DNA from: Malaya genurostris
Taxonomy: Eukaryota; Arthropoda; Insecta; Diptera; Culicidae
Assembly: GCF_030247185.1 (NCBI RefSeq)
Contig: NC_080572.1
Location: 170,692,975 to 170,756,974, forward strand
Reading direction: 5' to 3'
Length of the DNA stretch: 64,000 bases
In this document: positions 23,801-33,508 of the stretch, in pieces
How the letters are laid out: every line of letters begins with the position of its first letter
Numbering within the stretch: the first letter of the stretch is position 1
The notes under the pieces: model-generated
The model's database searches: none
Seen by the model: the letters and a program-made list of their open reading frames with translations, nothing else
What the model was told of the DNA's origin: nothing
Translations under genes and position numbers: made by a program

Positions 23801-24548
23801 TATAGCAGAGCTAGCAGCAGTTCATTATAGTTTGAGTGTAATCGTCACATTAATTCCAAACCATTATTTCCTCTTCACAGATAGTCTGAGTGCAATTGAA
23901 GCCATTCGCTCAAACATGACTGGCAAGACTGAACCGTTTTTCCTGGGCAAAATAAAACAGTGCCTGAACGACATATTGAACAATAATTATCTAATCACTA
24001 TAGTCTGGATCCCGGCTCATTGCTCCATTCCTGGCAATGAAAGAGCCGATATTTTAGCCAAACGTGGTGCTATTGAGGGTGAAATTTATGAGAGACCAAT
24101 TGCTTTCAACGAATTCTATAGCTCGTCTCGCCAAAGAACACTTGCCAGCTGGCAAGCTTCTTGGGATAAAGATGATCTGGGTCGGTGGATGCACTCAATT
24201 ATTCCGAAAATATCGACAAAGGCATGGTTCAGGGGACTGGATGTGAGTAGAGATTTCATTCGTGTGATGTCCAGACTTATGTCCAATCACTACACGTTAG
24301 ATGCACATCTCCTTCGAATTGGGCTCTCCGAGACTAATCATTGTGCTTGTGGCGAAGGTTATCGAGATATTGATCATGTCGTTTGGACATGCGTGGAGTA
24401 TCGTGATGTCAGATCTCAACTAATAAATTCTTTGCGTACCCAAGGTAGACTATCCAATATCCCAGTTCGAGACATTCTTGCTTGTCGTGACCTTTCATAC
24501 ATGAAACTTATTTATCATTTCATAAAGAAAACTGGAGTTTCAATTTAA
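20865..24548 (+). CDS. I-like LINE ORF2: endonuclease, reverse transcriptase, RNase H (copy 1)
   Basis: The start is taken at ATG 20865, inside the ORF1 stop region (8-base overlap), giving about 1227 residues without a stop. An APE-type endonuclease comes first: LQWNCRSI, ALCETWL, ILGDLNSHG, LDLSLCSTS and the catalytic GSDHLPI. The RT follows: SYRPIAMLSCIRKLFEKI, QFGFRRNKGTNDC, VFLDIKGAFDSV (first Asp), GLPQGSCLSPLLYNFYV and the catalytic LADD near 22831, then YLGVWFD. RNase H has its D-E-D-D set in MFYTDGSR (near 23700), AELAAVHY, FTDSLSAIEA and IPGNERADILAKRGA. A C-terminal knuckle-like CACGEGYRDIDHVVWTC is near 24343-24393. One oddity: PYGE replaces the PYGG seen in the sibling in the endonuclease. 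ORF2 nicks target DNA and copies the RNA in place. It could still be catalytically competent. Confidence 0.92.
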   Translation: MDNLSPVANDTITVLQWNCRSIMPKLDSFKILLHSQKCDVFALCETWLTSNIALNFNDFNIIRLDRDSPYGEVLLGIKKCYSFYRLNIPSIEVVACQINIKGKDICIASVYIPPKAQVGQQQLNEMVEALPAPRLILGDLNSHGIMWGSVYNDSRSSLIQNICDNFIMTVINMGSMTRIPRPPARPSALDLSLCSTSIRLDCTWKILPDLHGSDHLPIIISISSSNCIATSASIPYDLTKNIDWIKYQSSISSILNSMEELPPLEEYDFLICSILEAAEQSQTKRFPGPTTNRRPPNPWWDKECSEAKLAKQNACKTFLKRGGGTPRNFEKLMVLETKYKSILRAKKCSYWRHFVEGLSRDTSMSTLWNTARRMRNRNVGNESDEYSNRWIFDFARKVCPDSVPTQSIIRESPPNNGFINNPFSMMEFSIALLSCNNNAPGLDRIKFNLVKNLPNLAKRRLLELFNKFLEQNIVPPDWRQVKVIAIQKPGKPASNHNSYRPIAMLSCIRKLFEKIILRRLDTWVETNGLLSDTQFGFRRNKGTNDCLALLSSDIQIAFAQKQQMASVFLDIKGAFDSVSIDVLSDKLHQNGLPAVINNYLHNLLSEKHMHFSHGDLATLRNSYMGLPQGSCLSPLLYNFYVNDIDSCLVTPCTLRQLADDGVVSVTGPKAIDLHKPLQDTLDNLSDWAVHLGIEFSAEKTELVVFSRKHDPAQLQLHMMGRMIQQVLTFKYLGVWFDSKCTWGGHIRFLITKCQQRVNFLRTITGSWWGAHPEDLIKLYQTTILSVMEYGCVCFRSAANSHIIKLERIQYRCLRIALGCMHSTHTMSLEVLAGVLPLKDRFWELSSRLLIRCEVLNPMVINNFERLVELRSQTKFMTVYFNHMSQEINPSRYIPIRVSLLNVPDSTLFFDTSMQREVRGIPDHLRSTEIPKIFSSKFRHIDSEKMFYTDGSRIEEATGFGMFNNNVSASFRLQEPASVYIAELAAVHYSLSVIVTLIPNHYFLFTDSLSAIEAIRSNMTGKTEPFFLGKIKQCLNDILNNNYLITIVWIPAHCSIPGNERADILAKRGAIEGEIYERPIAFNEFYSSSRQRTLASWQASWDKDDLGRWMHSIIPKISTKAWFRGLDVSRDFIRVMSRLMSNHYTLDAHLLRIGLSETNHCACGEGYRDIDHVVWTCVEYRDVRSQLINSLRTQGRLSNIPVRDILACRDLSYMKLIYHFIKKTGVSI

Positions 24549-24937
24549 TAAAGGCCCCTTTCAAGACTTAGTTCTGATCCCAGCTGCGTCCATGAGTTCA
24601 ACCAATAGCTAAATTAGAATAAAAATAATGTAATGATACAAACAAACTCGAAACAGTTTATGAAATTATTAACAAAATGTCTGAAAATAACAGCTTATTT
24701 TATAATTTATAGAAGTTAATCGTTTGGTTCAAATAATATTTCCGAGTAGATTTCATAATTAATGACGAGTTACCTAAGATGATATTTAAGTAATAAGAGA
24801 ATATGTTTTAATAAATGCAAAACGTTGTGACTATGTTAGAATTAAATTAGGATAAGAATATTATGTAAAAGTGATGCTACGGCGAAGAAAAACTTATGTA
24901 AACTGCCTTAAGAAATAAACGTATTTATGAAAAAAAA

Positions 24938-25300
24938 GTTGATAAAATGTGATGAAACGAATATAAAGGATCGCTACTAACAACAAATTATCCATTTGAA
25001 TTTTGCGTTAACCGAAAAACGATCGGAATTGGAGGGAAGATATGACAAAATTATCTTGAAATACGTTAACAAACCGTCTTATACAGCCAGATAGTTAGTA
25101 ATTTTTGTCTCAGGAGGCAAATTTGTAACCGAACTTGTTACTATAATTATTTCTTCTTATAAACTTACTATTATTGATTGGGGCACATAGGAAGAACCTT
25201 ATTGGTCAATATTATATCGCACCCGCCGCACTATTCTGATCTAGCTCCGTCCGACTAACATCGTTTTGCCTATCATCCCACCGCTCTATATGGCAGAGCA
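24938..25300 (+). pseudogene. Mariner (DD34D-type) transposase relic, host of LINE copy 1
   Basis: Starting in the target-duplication sequence itself, the plus strand reads LIKCDETNIKDRY, stop, QQIIHLNFALTEKRSE and GRYDKIILKYVNKPSYTAR. After a degraded stretch, HPPHYSDLAPSD is near 25219-25254. These match the mariner blocks LNRAL.EKRPEY..RHDK.I..HDNARPH and HPPYSPDLAPSDYHLF. The part upstream of the LINE (before 18845) does not read as transposase, so the mariner was probably already internally deleted before the LINE landed. The relic fades after about 25300. Confidence 0.8.
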
Positions 25301-26404
25301 GCGCTCAGAAAAAGAGTACTATTTCAATATAGAAAAAAACAACAGATATCACCTAACAGCTATGTTTTGGTTGAAGCATGAATATTACTGGCAAGGAGAA
25401 ATAAAACTCTACAGTTCTCGATCATATCTCATCAGAAACAGTCGACAAAATAAACCGCTTACGACAAAGGCGACAGAAACAAAGAACAATGTAGTATTTT
25501 GAACACGAAGTCTAGTTTGGAATGAGTTGGAACCTAACTAAACCGAAAAAATTAAAGAAAAAAAACCCTTTTTGCGATTTTTTTCAGAACTACCATTCAA
25601 CAAAATAAACTCAAACGTTTCACATAATACAAAGCATTATTCTAACAACATGTTTTATTTTATTCGTAGAAAAATATTGAGAAATGAGTCGGTGAAGAGG
25701 TATTTTTGAGAACGCTTCCTAAAAGCATGATTTGCGGTGTCCACTATATCTCAGCGCAGACTAATCAGAAGTCAACAAATCAAAGCTGCATAGATAAAGT
25801 AGAGGATTTCTAAACACCAACGTTTCTATTTGATTTTTTATTTATTTTTTATTCTTGGTGATTGTTTATAGTCAAAACTACGATTTTTCACGAACAAATC
25901 CGCCATTTTTTAGCTGTAAAACCTCTCCAAAGTAACAAACAACGAAAAGGAAAGCGAAAGATTTTACATGTAGTAAATTTGCGCAAAATTTGAAAAAAAT
26001 GGTGCAGTAGTTTTGAATGACGATGGGCACGAACTTTCAAAACCTGCTTTCGAGAAAAACGCGCTTCAATTTTTTTTTGTGTATAAAATCGGAAGAAACA
26101 ATTTATTAGTCAAGGGAGCCCGTAGCTTCGAACATTTTCAAAACATCATATTTTTTCTTTCGTATTTTGTTATAATGAAACATTTCAAGAATAATTTGTC
26201 AAGTTTTAAGTCAATCGAAGCAGAAATGTTTGGCCTGTGTGCCGAGCTCTTACTTCTTCGCAGTATGAGATTAGCAAAGGCCCATAACTAGCTGAGTTTT
26301 GTTCCGATAGGCTTGAAAATTTCACAGAATATTTTTGAAATGTTGTACTATAAGAAAATACAAAGAAAAAAATAAAAGATTCTGCAAAGCTTTAAACCCT
26401 ACCC

Positions 26405-26520
26405 GCCCTTTAAGGAAGAGTAAGGATGTGAAGATAAAGTGCGGAAAGTAAGACGAGTCAGTGACTCGGATGGTTGCATTGATGATATGTCTAAGAGTCT
26501 AAGAGACTCCTCTGGTAATA
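26405..26520 (+). repeat. Fragment of the 15685-16262 foldback family
   Basis: 'ggaagagtaaggatgtgaag', 'aaagtgcggaaagtaagacg', 'gactcggatg' and 'agagactcctctgg' match the left arm of the element at 15685-16262 ('ggaagagcaaggatgtgaag', 'aaagtgctgaaaagtgagacg') with scrambled inner parts. Confidence 0.6.
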
Positions 26521-27050
26521 GTTTAAATACAATAAGCCCTCTGCATATGATATTTGTACTAGCCTCTATAAGGAACTAAAACAATAAATATGGTTAATTT
26601 TAAATTGCAATTAGCACGCTCCTACATTCTGAATGTATCCTCAATTCCGACCCGCAAAATTTAAAGTCGTATTAATACTCTCCACAATAGTTAAAAGTAT
26701 CTACATTTGTTTAAATTCGAACACTCTTTTCGTTGATTTTTTTTCAGAAATAATAATAAAAGAGCTTGCGGTAAATGTTACATAATCTACTTTACAATTT
26801 TTTTCAATTGTACTAAGAACGATTTGATTTTTCGTATTTTTACTGATCTGGAACAAAGCATTCAATTCACACACACATTTTGAACGAAAATCGAATATAA
26901 AATGCAGCAACTTAAATTTACTTCGCAATAACATAAATAGTCATTATAAAAAGTCGATAAAAAAAAACTTGCAAGGTTTGCAACCAATTCACACTTATTA
27001 GAGGTTGGATTTTTTTTAAAATAAGATGATATCTTCAAAGCATTATTTAC

Positions 27051-27350
27051 TTTTCTAAAAAACCGGAACGATCCCGGTGAGTCGATCGTGTGCTGTCGCG
27101 AAAGAGTGGCATGTGAGGTGATACTACTTTGCCGAAACCAGGGTAGCGATATCTTCCGGCCGCCCTTCTTAGTCGATCCACTACCAGCGCTATTGCTGTT
27201 GTTACTGTTTCCCCCGGTGAAATTGGCAAGGAACGATAAACGACCTCCTGTTAAACCACCACCACCACCACCACCACCGCCACTATCGTTTGCATCGGCA
27301 GGATCTGACGTGTCGCCACCATCCTTATCTATGTTACCGGACTTCAACAT
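27051..27350 (-). CDS. Start-codon exon of a host gene (trio-like short isoform?)
   Basis: The ATG is at 27350-27348 on the minus strand, with an in-frame TGA six codons upstream (tga aat tgc gct gac agc ATG), which fixes this as the start of the frame. The exon is exactly 100 codons and ends at AAA|gtaaat (27051/27050), a phase-0 donor. Past the donor the frame drifts into low-quality AT-rich sequence. The protein starts MLKSGNIDKDGGDTSDPADA, carries nine consecutive glycines, then a basic patch and the polar, phosphorylation-prone RKISLPWFRQSS and LSRQHTIDSPGSFRFFRK. It looks conserved rather than random but matches no domain I can name with certainty. Phase 0 is compatible with the acceptor of the SH3 exon at 6477. 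The link to trio is a guess. Confidence 0.7.
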
Positions 27351-27726
27351 GCTGTCAGCGCAATTTCAGTAAACATTTATATTTGGACATCAACAATGGC
27401 TTCTTTTTTATTATTATTCACTCGGGAAACCTTTCCTCTTCGCACATTACTCTGCCCTCCCTTAGGAGCACTAAACTTACACCATTTTCTCAATTAGATT
27501 TGTGCTTTTGTTATGACACAGCTACATATAGGAAAGGAAGATATCACTGACACATTTTCATTTTCTATTGGTACATTCCACTAGAGCAATTACTTATTAA
27601 ATTGATTTCGACACTATTTATTGCAAGTATTTTTCTTCGTCGATATGATTTTCTTATTCCTTCAAAGACATTTAACAATGATATTTCACTTCTTAAGAAT
27701 CAACACTAGCAGCAGAACAGCATCAG

Positions 27727-27734
27727 CTTATATA
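27727..27734 (-). promoter_or_regulatory. Candidate TATA box for the start exon
   Basis: The minus strand reads gggtatataagctg. TATATAAG at 27734-27727 is a consensus TATA box, 377 bases upstream of the ATG at 27350. A transcription start about 30 bases downstream would fall near 27705 (tagtgttgat), giving a 5' UTR of about 355 nt. This is inferred from sequence only. Confidence 0.4.
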
Positions 27735-28312
27735 CCCAGCAACGTTAATAGTAATGGCTAACAGTGGAAGCCTCAAAAAGCACGTGCTCTCGACGATTTA
27801 TCGAAGCTTGAACACTTCAGATGTGACCATATCATTGAATAAAACCATTATCATTAGAGTGCCGTATTTTGGACGTAACTGTAAATGTGAAGGTTTCGGT
27901 AGAGAACACACCATCGATAAATCGAATGTATTGTACACAGAAAGTTGCGATTAAACCACAGTCCACAACAATAAGCGCTTGTATTCCTTCGCAACGGCAA
28001 CGGCAATCAGCGAAGATCTGTTTCTGATTTACTGATTAGCACACATACGTTGGGTTTTCAGTCGCTGTGTTTGATATCGGGTTGAAAATATGCAGGCAAC
28101 AAAAAAATCGTTCTGCTTGAACCTACAACAATTTTTCAATAATCTGCATCGCGAGAGCGTAACTTAGTGTTGTTTGATTACAAATAATATCATCTATTTA
28201 CTCTGAGAGCATTTGCGTTTTTTTTACGTGAATGCATCTTACTTTGGTATGAGGAGCCTTTTGAAATTTTTGATCACGAATATCTCGAGCTGTATTAAAT
28301 ATAACAAAATCA
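27735..28312. other. Upstream flank of the start exon; no gene recognised
   Basis: No coding sequence recognised. On the minus strand it contains a short hexamer run (gattgccgttgccgttgcg, near 27987-28005), of the kind often seen in insect 5' regions. Confidence 0.35.
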
Positions 28313-28443
28313 TTTTTGCCTTTCTCATATAGAAAGGTTATGCAATCACTGTGAAAACCGACTTTTGAACCGAGGCCCGGAGGGCCGAGTGTCATATACC
28401 ATTCGACTCAGTTCGTCGAGTACGCAAAATGTCTGTGTGTGTA

Positions 28444-28475
<32 letters not shown>

Positions 28476-28876
28476 TATGTGTGTATGTAACGTTTTTTTG
28501 CACTAACTTTTCTCGGAGATGGCTGAACCGATTTTCACAAACTTAGATTCAAATGAAAGGTCTTGAGGTCCCATACAAAATTCCTGAATATTATTTGGAT
28601 CCGACTTCCGGATCCGGAAATATAGGGTAAAGTGTGTTAAAAATTGTACACCATCACTGAAAATGGGTAAAAACCCTAAAAAAATGTTCTAAATCGACCT
28701 CAAATCTTTTCCAATTTGATGGTTTTTATCAGTAGACGGTCAAACAAACCGATTTCGGTTATTCTTTTAAGAATCGAAGAAAACTTTTTTTTGCCTTTCT
28801 CATATAGAAAGGTTATGCAATCACTGTGAAAACCGACTTTTGAATTCGACTCAGTTCGTCGAGTACGCAAAATGTC

Positions 28877-28907
<31 letters not shown>

Positions 28908-29265
28908 GTATGTGCAAAAAAATGAAAATATGTGTTCTAACTTTTCTCATAGATGGCGCGACCGATTTTCACAAACTTAGGTTCAAGGTTCCGACTTCCG
29001 GATCCGGAAATATAGGGTAAAGTGTGTTAAAAATTTTATACCATCACTGAAAAGAGCGAAAAACCGTAAAAAGTTTTCTAAATCGACCTCAAATCTTTTC
29101 CAATTGATAATTTTTATCAGTAGACGGTCAAACAAATCTATTTCGATTATTCTTTTAAGAATCGAAGAAAAATAATTTTGAAGAATACCACAGTATTATA
29201 TATGATAGTTTGATTGCTATGAGAAAGGCATCATTACACCACTAGGTGGATTAAAACAGGTTTTT
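28313..29265 (+). repeat. Two head-to-tail copies of a microsatellite-bearing dispersed repeat
   Basis: Unit 1 starts at 28313 and unit 2 at about 28793 with the same 'ttgcctttctcatatagaaa'. They share 'gactcagttcgtcgagtacg', a TG run, 'gaccgattttcacaaactta', 'ccgacttccggatccggaaa' and 'cagtagacggtcaaacaaa'. The block ends with 'ctatgagaaaggcat' and 'cactaggtggatta'. The start 'gcctttctcatat' and the end 'atagagaaaggc'-like sequence are inverted copies, so the family may be MITE-like. More decayed relatives occur near 32240-32560, 43730-44132, 46500-47384, 49990-50960 and 60380-60440. Confidence 0.75.
28432..28488. repeat. TG microsatellite inside repeat unit 1
   Basis: A run of (TG)n interrupted by 'tatg' sits directly after 'gtacgcaaaatgtc'. 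The counterpart in unit 2 is at 28875-28914. Confidence 0.9.
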
Positions 29266-30490
29266 TCTTTGCCATCGAGAATATGATCAGCAATTTATGA
29301 TTATTTTTCAGCAGTATGAGATAATCATAAATAACTCAAAAACCTATTTTTATTCACCTATTGGTGTGATGACGCCATAATATAACTCACACTCTCATAA
29401 ATAGTAATGTGGTACTTTTCAAGAAACTTTTTTTAAGTCTTTAAAAAAAACAAAGTTTGTTCGATGGTGGTTTGACATTTTAAACACACTTCACCCTGTA
29501 GATTCGAAATCAAACTGCTATCAACTAACAGGACGTACACAACATAAGAATTGTGCGACCAATTCAAAGAATTTTGTTCGTGTTTACAATGCCATGTGAT
29601 TTTTTTTCTTTTCATCACCATGTAGTTTCAGAACCAGAAGTCGTATCCAGTTAAAACCGGAAGAACTATGGTTAAGTAGGACCTTTTATGAGTTTGTGAA
29701 AATCGATTCAGCCATTTCCAAAAAAAAACAAGTGCATATTTTTGACACACAGACCAAAAAAGGACCAGTAGTTTTACACATTTAGTTTAACAACGGATAC
29801 ATATTCATAATTGGTTCTTTGCAGAACCAATAAATTAATTCTGAACTGTTTTAGATAGTTTTCACGTTATAAATTTTCAAACCTGCAGTAAACTCATGTA
29901 AAACATTCCGTTGTTTGTATATTTCTGCGTTCGCCACGCCTTTTTGTATGGAGCATTTAGTGATGTGAATATTTAATCAGATCCAGTTCGCGCTATGGAC
30001 GGTTCGTCGGAAGGGTCTTTCTTGGTGTTTCAGTGCGAACTTACCTTCTAAAAAACAACCAGAAGGTTATTTTGTAGATTTTCTTAGTGAGCCGTTCGCA
30101 CCAAACCTGTGATAATTATTTGCATCAAATATTCAGCGGAACAGTCGCATTATGATTGAAGGCATTCGACATTGTTCGAAATCGAAAAGTTTTTCAATGA
30201 AGCGTGTTTGATTTATTCATATTCACATCAATGCGGTTATGTTTTTGACATTACCCATCCACCATTTTTACACAATCGATTCATGACAGCGAGTTATGCA
30301 TGATATGCGAATACGGATTCCCTGCTAAATTGATGCGATTGTTTAAAGAAACAATGAATAGAGTGATGAACCACATCAAAGTATCGTGAGTCACTCTCGA
30401 GTCTTTTTGGGTTATGGAAAGGGCAACGAAAAGATAATGGACTAACATGTCCACAGTAAGAGCGAGGATTGGCACGAGTGACAAAAAATC
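29266..30490. other. No gene recognised; one strong small hairpin
   Basis: No coding sequence. At 29810-29831 a 9-base perfect stem (attggttct / agaaccaat) closes a TTGC loop. It resembles the shape of a histone mRNA 3' stem-loop, but no histone reading frame lies upstream. Confidence 0.4.
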
Positions 30491-30673
30491 AAAGTTTTGG
30501 CTCTAGATTCCTTTTGTAGAATATGATCTTCTGTTCCAACAGACCTCGCAGCCGATTCATAGCGTACAGATCCATTGCATGGCTGATGTTACGATCCTAC
30601 TGACACTAAGAATCCTTTCAGGTCGTGGCTAGAACACACCTGCGCTCTAAACGTTGAACCGCCAACCCGACAC
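30491..30673 (-). mobile_element. tRNA-derived SINE, decayed copy
   Basis: The reverse complement begins with 'gggttggcggttcaacg', retains 'cctgaaaggattcttagtg', 'cagtaggatcgtaac', 'ggctgcgaggtctgttgga' and the 3' 'ttctacaaaaggaatc'. The tRNA-like head has lost the stretch between the A and B boxes compared with the copies at 5503 and 37553. Confidence 0.75.
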
Positions 30674-30689
30674 GAGTGGTACGACCATA

Positions 30690-30955
30690 AAAAAAATCGG
30701 CACAGCTTATGACTTCATTGAAGATATTGAAATTGTGACACGTAACTTTGAGATGATAGTGCAAGCATACAACGGACTGAATGTCAAATCCAAGCGAAGA
30801 TCTAAATACATCGAAAACCAAAATAATTAAAAAGCACCACGAATATTGTTAGACAACGATATTGAGGATGTTGACGAATTCGTGTATTTGGACTCACTGG
30901 ATACTGTGTATTCGTACTCTATGGATGTCACAGAAATACAGAAGTGAGTTACGAA
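30690..30955 (+). pseudogene. RTE-like reverse transcriptase fragment
   Basis: Readable pieces are FIEDIEIVTRNFEMIVQAYNGLNVKSKRRSKYIE (where LINE RTs have ADDI.I......) and ARILLDNDIEDVDEFVYLDSLDT, with VTEIQK following. The DEFVYLGSL-like block followed by an IQ.R segment is characteristic of RTE-like RTs just downstream of the palm. It is degenerate, with the catalytic Asp pair lost. A SINE ends immediately to its left. Confidence 0.6.
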
Positions 30956-32584
30956 AAAACAACACAAACTCTGAGCAAATCAGTTGTACAAAATTTGATG
31001 TGGGTGGAGTGAAGAGGAAGGTGTGAGTGGAAATAAAAAAAAAACAAATTTTGTAAATCATTGCTCATTAGTTGTTTTCCATTCCCAAAATATTTCCAGA
31101 GAATTCAATAGTCGGTTTAATTTTAAAAAGTGAATATATGTGTGTTTTTTATCAAAAACATTCTTTAGGGCGTTAAAAAACGGTAACTGTTTCAAAGATG
31201 CCAGCGAAGTAAAGGTTCCAAATATTGTTTGCTGTCATAAATTTTATCACTTTACCACAACTAACCCCCAAAGACTCCATCCAATCGCCTATCGAAACCT
31301 ATTAATGAACGGAAAAGTGATATATTATCAGCGAACCCACTAGAAAGTCCTGTTGTCCTTATTTCAGAAGTGTACAACCCTAGTGGCAATTATCAATCAA
31401 CAACACGACGATCAATCTCACCGGGCAGTTTATCATATTTTCCACACTTGCTCGGCTCTCCCCTTTCTGTCTCTTACCAATCCATTCCCCGCAGCCTAAA
31501 ACGACTAGCATCCGTTGCACTGCTACGTTTACGTGTGCACCGAATGACAATGTTTATGTGAGCGTGCCTGATAGTACCGGACATTATCGGGCAGCAGTAT
31601 GTATCACCTTACCGCGACACGATAAGCATTTCTGAGCTCCAACAAACAGTGATTCCCCGGTGAGAATTGCTTTGACGGAAACCATGTGGGTGCTGCTCAA
31701 ACATTGCGAAAAACGGACACGCTGATGCACTGCAATAAAACGACACGTTTGATCAAACCGTCCGTAGTGCATGCATGCTGGACATGAGTTTCCATCAGAT
31801 ATGTGCCTGTAGTTTCTGCCTTTATTGAAAGTTATTGTGGAGACATGATTTCCGCAAACATTTTGCCGGCAGAGGGTAGAGTGTTTTGTAGCGTTTCGTT
31901 TTTGACAATATAGATTTAAGTGGTTTGTTGATTTACTTCCTATCTCTGAGGATTGGGAGCCGAACCCAGATCGACGAAGAGCAGAAAAAAAAGTCGGAAT
32001 TGGTTTTATTCAATAACTCAGCCAATCAGACGAATCAAAGTTTTTGTAAACCGCAGTTATAACAATTTTAATTATTACTACTGTTGATTATGAAAAGTAA
32101 GCATAATAAACTTTGAAACTGATGAGTTTTGACGTTTATGCCACTTATGCAATTATATCATCACAACCGTGACAACTATTTGAACTTCAAAACTGTTCAA
32201 TGAACCATTAGTAGTTTCCAAACGAACCTTATTTTGTTGACATCGATTCAGCCATCTACGAGAATTTGAGCGAAGAGAAAAAGCGCGTTTTGTTGGTTAC
32301 ATCATTTTTACAGTTATATATCCGGAATCAGAAGTCACAGCAATTTGATCTTCGAACTTGATCAATGTCCCAATAGTGGCTTTCAAACGAGTCTAAGGTT
32401 GTTGAAATCAGTACAGCCATCTTCGAGAAAATTGAACAGTTAAAAAATTGTTTAAAGTTGCACACCCATACATACACACAGACATTTTCTATCTCGTCGA
32501 GCTGAGTCGAACACTATGAGTCTCCGAGGCCCCGTTCGAAAGTCGGATTCGCGAAGGTGTTGAAATTGACTGAATCGCAAGCTG
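30956..32584. other. No gene recognised; old repeat near 32240-32560
   Basis: No supported gene. From about 32240 the sequence matches the dispersed repeat family of 28313-29265: 'cgattcagccatctacgaga', 'cacatacacacagacatttt', 'cgtcgagctgagtcga', and 'gaggccccgttcgaaagtcgg', which resembles the family's 'gaggcccggagg' segment. Confidence 0.4.
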
Positions 32585-33150
32585 CAAATGAAAACTAGGG
32601 GGACAAACCCAGGGCTGTCGGATTATCCAATAGCCAAGAAATTCGATGCCAACTATAGCACTGTCAGAAGAATTCGACTGCGAAAAGAATTGTGCTCTTC
32701 TATGGTCAGAAGGCGTCCAAAAAAAGCATTAAAACGGGATCTAGTGGCCGAAAGACGAACCCGTAAGATATACGATAATGTTCTAGCGAAATACGAAGGC
32801 TGCATTCTAACGGACAACAAAACGTACATGAAGATGGATTTTGGGCAGCTTTCCGGAGTTCTATAACTCGAATTGGTCGATAGGCTCGCAAAGAAGCTTA
32901 TAATCTGGAAGAGTATTTGCAGCTGCGGACAAAAACTCCAATTTTTAAGACAAGCAAAACTTTAAATTCTTAAATGAGAACAAAGTTGATTTCTTCGAAA
33001 AGAACATCAATCCGTCGACATTCCCACAATTTCATCCAATTGAGAAATATTCGACCGTTCGTTCAGGTTAGCCAATACAGTGTCCAAAATATGATGACTA
33101 GTATTCGAAGAAAAGTTCGAGATTTTGCAAAACCAAATCAGATTTTTATT
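32585..33150 (+). pseudogene. ITmD37E transposase relic
   Basis: The frame 32588-32866 reads a DD37E transposase N-terminal half: GLSDYPIAKKFDANYSTVRRIRLRKE (helix-turn-helix), then AERRTRKIYDNVLAKYEGCILTDNKTYMKMDFGQLSG. In the last of these the first catalytic block MDDETY is altered to TDNKTY, so the catalytic Asp is followed by Asn-Lys. Later pieces in other frames are AKKLIIWKSICSCGQKLQF near 32890-32945 and VDFFEKNINPSTFPQFHPIEKYS near 32983-33052, which includes the catalytic Glu region. The second catalytic Asp segment has been deleted. Clearly inactive. Confidence 0.8.
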
Positions 33151-33508
33151 TTTTCTTAACAGTATAATAAAAAATCTGATTTGTTTAATACATCATTGTT
33201 TTAAATTTGTTTAATACATCATAATTCACTTCTTTTGTACAAAAAAGTAAGGGTATGCCCGCTTTAGCCCGCTCATCATCACATTTTTGGGGCATTGGAG
33301 AATGAACTGAGCTCAAATAAACATATAATCAAGTGAACATATCCCCTGAACCAATTTGTTCTGATTCTGAAAGGAACTTTATCGGAATTATTTCACATAA
33401 ACCGTATAAAAATCACGCTTAATACGAGTACCATACACCCAGCTAGCAAAAAACATGCAATGGTACCGGAATGCGAGTTGCTTTATGTTCTTTGACTGAA
33501 TTACTGGC

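Larger units (their letters stand above)
18861..24937 (+). mobile_element. Full-length I-like non-LTR retrotransposon, copy 1
   Basis: The element has a 5' UTR (18861 to about 19583), ORF1, ORF2, a 3' UTR with aataaa at 24914 and a terminal A-run at about 24930-24937. It is flanked by a target duplication: gttgataaaatgcgat at 18845-18860 and gttgataaaatgtgat at 24938-24953, with one mismatch. Gene order (CCHC ORF1; endonuclease, RT and RNase H in ORF2) fits the I superfamily of LINEs, which insert by target-primed reverse transcription. The right flank reads on as mariner transposase. ORF2 is open throughout; ORF1 has one frameshift near its N-terminus. It lies antisense inside the inferred host intron. 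The exact 5' base is uncertain by a few nucleotides because the duplication may be 12 or 16 bases. Confidence 0.9.
6478..27050 (-). other. Inferred long intron packed with mobile elements
   Basis: If the phase-0 donor at 27050 joins the phase-0 acceptor at 6478, this 20.6 kb is one minus-strand intron. It contains the DD37E relic (8.1 kb), LINE ORF1 copy (9.4 kb), TTTCGCCGAA foldback (10.7 kb), RTE tail (11.4 kb), MITE (13.4 kb), satellite (14.3 kb), long inverted repeat (15.7 kb) and the I-like LINE with its mariner host (18.8-25.3 kb). I saw no other convincing host exon within it. Gene-free parts with nothing recognised are 6478-8084, 8381-9402, 11956-13389, 15176-15684, 16263-18842, 25301-26404 and 26521-27050. 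Confidence 0.45.
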
